Assembly: GCA_020428115.1 (NCBI GenBank)
Contig: JAGQNJ010000025.1
Span: forward strand, 1-7,158
Direction: 5' to 3'
Source of the DNA: Candidatus Saccharimonadota bacterium
GTDB taxonomy: Bacteria; Patescibacteriota; Saccharimonadia; Saccharimonadales; JAGQNJ01
DNA: 7,158 nucleotides
A program made the position numbers and the translations under genes. Of the stretch, positions 5,372-7,158 are shown one piece after another. Under the pieces are notes generated by a model, which did not search any database, had not been told where the DNA came from, and saw nothing but the letters and a program-made list of their open reading frames with translations. Each line of letters opens with the position of its first letter. Positions within the stretch are counted from its first letter, which is position 1.

Positions 5372-6523
5372 TTAGTAGATATATGAATAGCCAGCAGCCT
5401 GTTCAGGACTGAGTGTCTTGTAGCTCACCACGCCCCAACCGACAGTGTTCATCTCTGATATGTTGACACTACCGTCAGGATTAACTGACTCCACAAAACC
5501 AACGTGACCGTAATAATCGCGTGGTGGTGTCCAAATAACTGCACCGGCCGCAGGCGTGTTACCCACACCAAGACCTGATCGCTGTGCAAGCACCTTCCAG
5601 GTACTTGCGTTACCAAGGTTACTTGGAATTGGGCGACCAATCTGAGCACGGCGGACAGCAGCCCACCACGTACAGTATCCGTAATCATAGCCGTTACCAC
5701 CGTACACAGGTGAATATCCGCCCCATGCAAAGTTAGCCGAGGAAGCTATACCGGCAGCACTGCTAGTCGTTGCTCGAGCCTGTGGCTTACCATCAGGAAT
5801 CACAATGTACTCACCGACTGGCAATCCACCGACCTCGATGTCGTTAAAGACAATAATCTGCTCCTTATTACCACCGTACTTGGCGATAATACTATCGATC
5901 GTATCGGTCTGACCCACCTCATAGACAACACCGTTAATTGGCGATATAACGAGTTCCTTACCAGGTGTGACACTATCACCCGTCAAATCGTTTGACCAGC
6001 GTACTGTATCCGATGTGATACCAAATTTCTCGGCAATACTCGTAACACTGTCGCCCTCTTGTACCACATAGGTTTGAATATCCTTACGAGACTTCAGACC
6101 AGTAGCTACAATTTGCGGCTTGGTTGCGATCACTTCATCAGAAGGAGTCACCGACAGTTGTGCATTAACCGTATCAGCCTTGTTAACAACAGAGGTAGCT
6201 TCCTCCAGTCGTGCTGCTCGAGCAACGTTCACCGCGATATCAGCAGAAGACAGCTCATCAAGTGGATCAACAACCGCATCTTCAGAAGCCTTTGTCGTTA
6301 GCAAGCTCGGCGTAATTGAGGTGGTTGTATCTGGTTTTTGGGCAACAAAAGCCACCACAAGCACCAACAATACAACATTGGTTGCAAGCAGACTGTATCG
6401 TATCACTCGCTTTCGGTACTTTTTGGCAAATAAGCGACGATACCACTTCTGACGCCGAAGATCTGTTTGCAGGTCTTCGAGTCGGTTACTAATTTCCTTG
6501 TTCAGTGTAGTTGTGGTACGAAT
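5372..6523 (-). CDS. Membrane-anchored LysM-LysM-CHAP peptidoglycan hydrolase
   Basis: Probable cell-wall amidase/endopeptidase displayed on the outer face of the membrane. With an ATT start at 6523-6521 (383 residues) the order is: basic cytoplasmic tail (1-43, ending KKYRKRVIR), one membrane helix (about 44-61), a low-complexity Thr/Ser/Ala linker, LysM 1 (about 151-195, YVVQEGDSVTSIAEKFGI), LysM 2 (about 199-243), and a CHAP domain (about 266-383). CHAP has YCTWW (Cys284), GHVGFV (His340) and ISEMN (Glu357) as the likely triad. The first standard start codon is GTG at 6406 (344 residues), but it lacks a ribosome site. The frame stays open upstream with protein-like sequence (LEDLQTDLRRQKWYRRLF) back to an ideal GGAG site 6 nt before ATT. 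Neighbours are mltG upstream and obg 50 nt downstream. The family is sure; the start is uncertain. Confidence 0.9.
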   Translation of the reverse strand: MRTTTTLNKEISNRLEDLQTDLRRQKWYRRLFAKKYRKRVIRYSLLATNVVLLVLVVAFVAQKPDTTTSITPSLLTTKASEDAVVDPLDELSSADIAVNVARAARLEEATSVVNKADTVNAQLSVTPSDEVIATKPQIVATGLKSRKDIQTYVVQEGDSVTSIAEKFGITSDTVRWSNDLTGDSVTPGKELVISPINGVVYEVGQTDTIDSIIAKYGGNKEQIIVFNDIEVGGLPVGEYIVIPDGKPQARATTSSAAGIASSANFAWGGYSPVYGGNGYDYGYCTWWAAVRRAQIGRPIPSNLGNASTWKVLAQRSGLGVGNTPAAGAVIWTPPRDYYGHVGFVESVNPDGSVNISEMNTVGWGVVSYKTLSPEQAAGYSYIY

Positions 6524-6529
6524 ACCATT

Positions 6530-6534
6530 CTCCG
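6530..6534 (-). promoter_or_regulatory. Ribosome site pointing to an ATT start
   Basis: CGGAG on the minus strand is followed by AATGGT and then ATT in frame with the hydrolase, a 6 nt spacing. The ATG overlapping this spacer (6528-6526) is only 1 nt from GGAG and opens an out-of-frame run of 8 codons, so it is a poor candidate. Confidence 0.45.
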
Positions 6535-6668
6535 GGGCACTACTGTGCCCTATCTCTAGCCTGTATTACATTACTTATTTCAAGAAATCGACCTTCTTGA
6601 TACTTATTAACGAAAGGCTTGAGAGCAATTTACCCCTGTCTACCTCTGTAAAACAGATCGAAATTGCA
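6535..6668 (-). promoter_or_regulatory. Structured 5' leader of the LysM/CHAP gene
   Basis: The predicted transcript has about 145 nt before the start. Three pairings are visible. A perfect 6 bp GGGCAC/GTGCCC hairpin with a 4 nt loop (6550-6535) ends one base before CGGAG. A 7 bp hairpin TCAAGAA/TTCTTGA has a 7 nt loop (6600-6580). A 4+5 bp closing helix, CTCT/AGAG and AGCCT/AGGCT (6625-6615 with 6562-6554), encloses that hairpin. The layout is like a cis-regulatory RNA in front of a wall hydrolase, but it matches no riboswitch consensus I can recall, including ydaO. Confidence 0.4.
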
Positions 6669-6674
6669 CCTGCT

Positions 6675-6703
6675 AGTATAGCACGCACACAAGCAGTTTG
6701 CAA
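6675..6703 (-). promoter_or_regulatory. Strong promoter upstream of the LysM/CHAP gene
   Basis: On the minus strand TTGCAA (6703-6698) is followed by a 17 nt spacer ending in TGC and then TATACT (6680-6675). This combines a fair -35, ideal spacing and an extended -10 (TGC-TATACT). Start of transcription predicted near 6668. It separates the hydrolase-obg-sbcB run from mltG. Confidence 0.75.
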
Positions 6704-6749
6704 GATTCCGTGCAAATTCTGACCCCTGTTAATACATACTGCCAACAAA

Positions 6750-7158
6750 CTACTGACACAGTGTTTTACAGTGTTCGGCAGTAAGAGCTTCATGCTCCTG
6801 TAGCGTATGCGAAAAGTAGGTTTTGCCATCATCACCGGCTACAAAATAGAGATAGTCTGTCGCCGACGGATTTGTGACCGATAGCAGTGAACTTTCGCTA
6901 ATATTACTAATTGGGCCAATTGGCAAGCCATCGTGCAGATAGGTGTTGTACGGCGAATCATAGAGCACTGAGGGCTTCTGACCGTTGATGATTGAGCCGT
7001 AAAATGCTGTCACATCTGACTCAAGACGTATCCCATTTATAAGGCGCAGTAGGAACACCTGCGCAACTGTTGCCCTGTCGGCCGGATTGCTTGCTTCTTG
7101 TTCAACCATCGATGCAAGTGTAATGCCCTCGTGTACGCTCAGCCCACGCTTGGCAATC
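6750..7158 (-). CDS. mltG: MltG, endolytic murein transglycosylase (C-terminal part, runs off window)
   Basis: Membrane-bound lytic transglycosylase that cuts nascent glycan strands and sets their length. The visible 135 residues are the C-terminal catalytic part of the YceG/MltG domain. GITLASMVEQEASNPADRATVAQVFLLRL contains the catalytic glutamate region (the Glu pair in VEQEA; the first aligns with the E. coli catalytic Glu). The protein continues with LESDVTAFYG, the signature SPYNTYLHDGLPIGPISN, and PSATDYLYFVAG...TYFSHTLQEHEA. The usual asparagine in the VFxNRL motif is leucine. The last residues, EHCKTLCQ, are encoded by a short tandem 8 nt repeat (6758-6775). The N-terminal anchor and LysM-like part lie beyond the window. 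The stop is TAG at 6750-6752, without a visible terminator before the next promoter. Confidence 0.93.
   Translation of the reverse strand, partial: IAKRGLSVHEGITLASMVEQEASNPADRATVAQVFLLRLINGIRLESDVTAFYGSIINGQKPSVLYDSPYNTYLHDGLPIGPISNISESSLLSVTNPSATDYLYFVAGDDGKTYFSHTLQEHEALTAEHCKTLCQ

Noticed and set aside
6580..6600. 7 bp hairpin as a terminator for mltG
   Set aside because: Followed on the minus strand by AATAAGTAAT with no T-run, and it lies downstream of the next promoter; better read as a leader structure.
6758..6775. Tandem 8 nt repeat ACAGTGTT
   Set aside because: Only two copies, within the last codons of mltG; too short to be a meaningful repeat array.
6575..6835. Minus-strand open frame of 86 codons between mltG and the hydrolase
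   Set aside because: Overlaps the mltG C-terminus in another frame and runs through the promoter and the hairpin; no ribosome site.
1..7158. CRISPR, tRNA, rRNA, insertion sequence or prophage content
   Set aside because: No regularly spaced repeats, cloverleaf-like sequence, transposase or phage protein seen on either strand.

Overview
The window reads as a compact chromosomal segment of a small-genome bacterium. My best guess is Candidatus Saccharibacteria (TM7) or a related CPR/Patescibacteria lineage. This rests on protein style, tight packing, a membrane-anchored LysM/CHAP hydrolase next to obg, and orphan metabolic and repair genes. It is an inference; no rRNA or lineage marker is present. 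The standard code fits: TGA ends the prephenate dehydratase gene, so a UGA-as-glycine code is unlikely.

Layout. 1-256 (-): N-terminus of UvrA, running off the left edge, with a ~175 nt leader/promoter region upstream. 432-1055 (-): an unrecognised 207-residue basic/charged protein. 1056-1174: a divergent promoter region. 1175-2409 (+): a two-gene unit, a prephenate dehydratase with ACT domain (pheA) overlapping a small PGPGW-like membrane protein by 4 nt. 2488-2640 (+): an unlisted 50-residue membrane microprotein with its own promoter and a good ribosome site; its stop codon abuts the stop codon of the opposing gene. 2641-6523 (-): LysM-LysM-CHAP wall hydrolase, then obg, then sbcB (exonuclease I); the last two overlap as TAATG. 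6524-6749: a strong promoter and a ~145 nt leader that can fold. 6750-7158 (-): C-terminal part of MltG, running off the right edge.

Functionally the right half pairs peptidoglycan work (MltG, LysM/CHAP) with ribosome/growth control (Obg) and DNA end processing (SbcB). The left half holds excision repair (UvrA) and a lone phenylalanine-pathway enzyme. No tRNA, rRNA, CRISPR array, insertion sequence or phage gene was seen. The most notable points are the structured leader and probable non-canonical (ATT) start of the LysM/CHAP gene, leaderless-looking promoters for pheA and obg, the unlisted microprotein, and the orphan prephenate dehydratase with an altered ACT effector motif.
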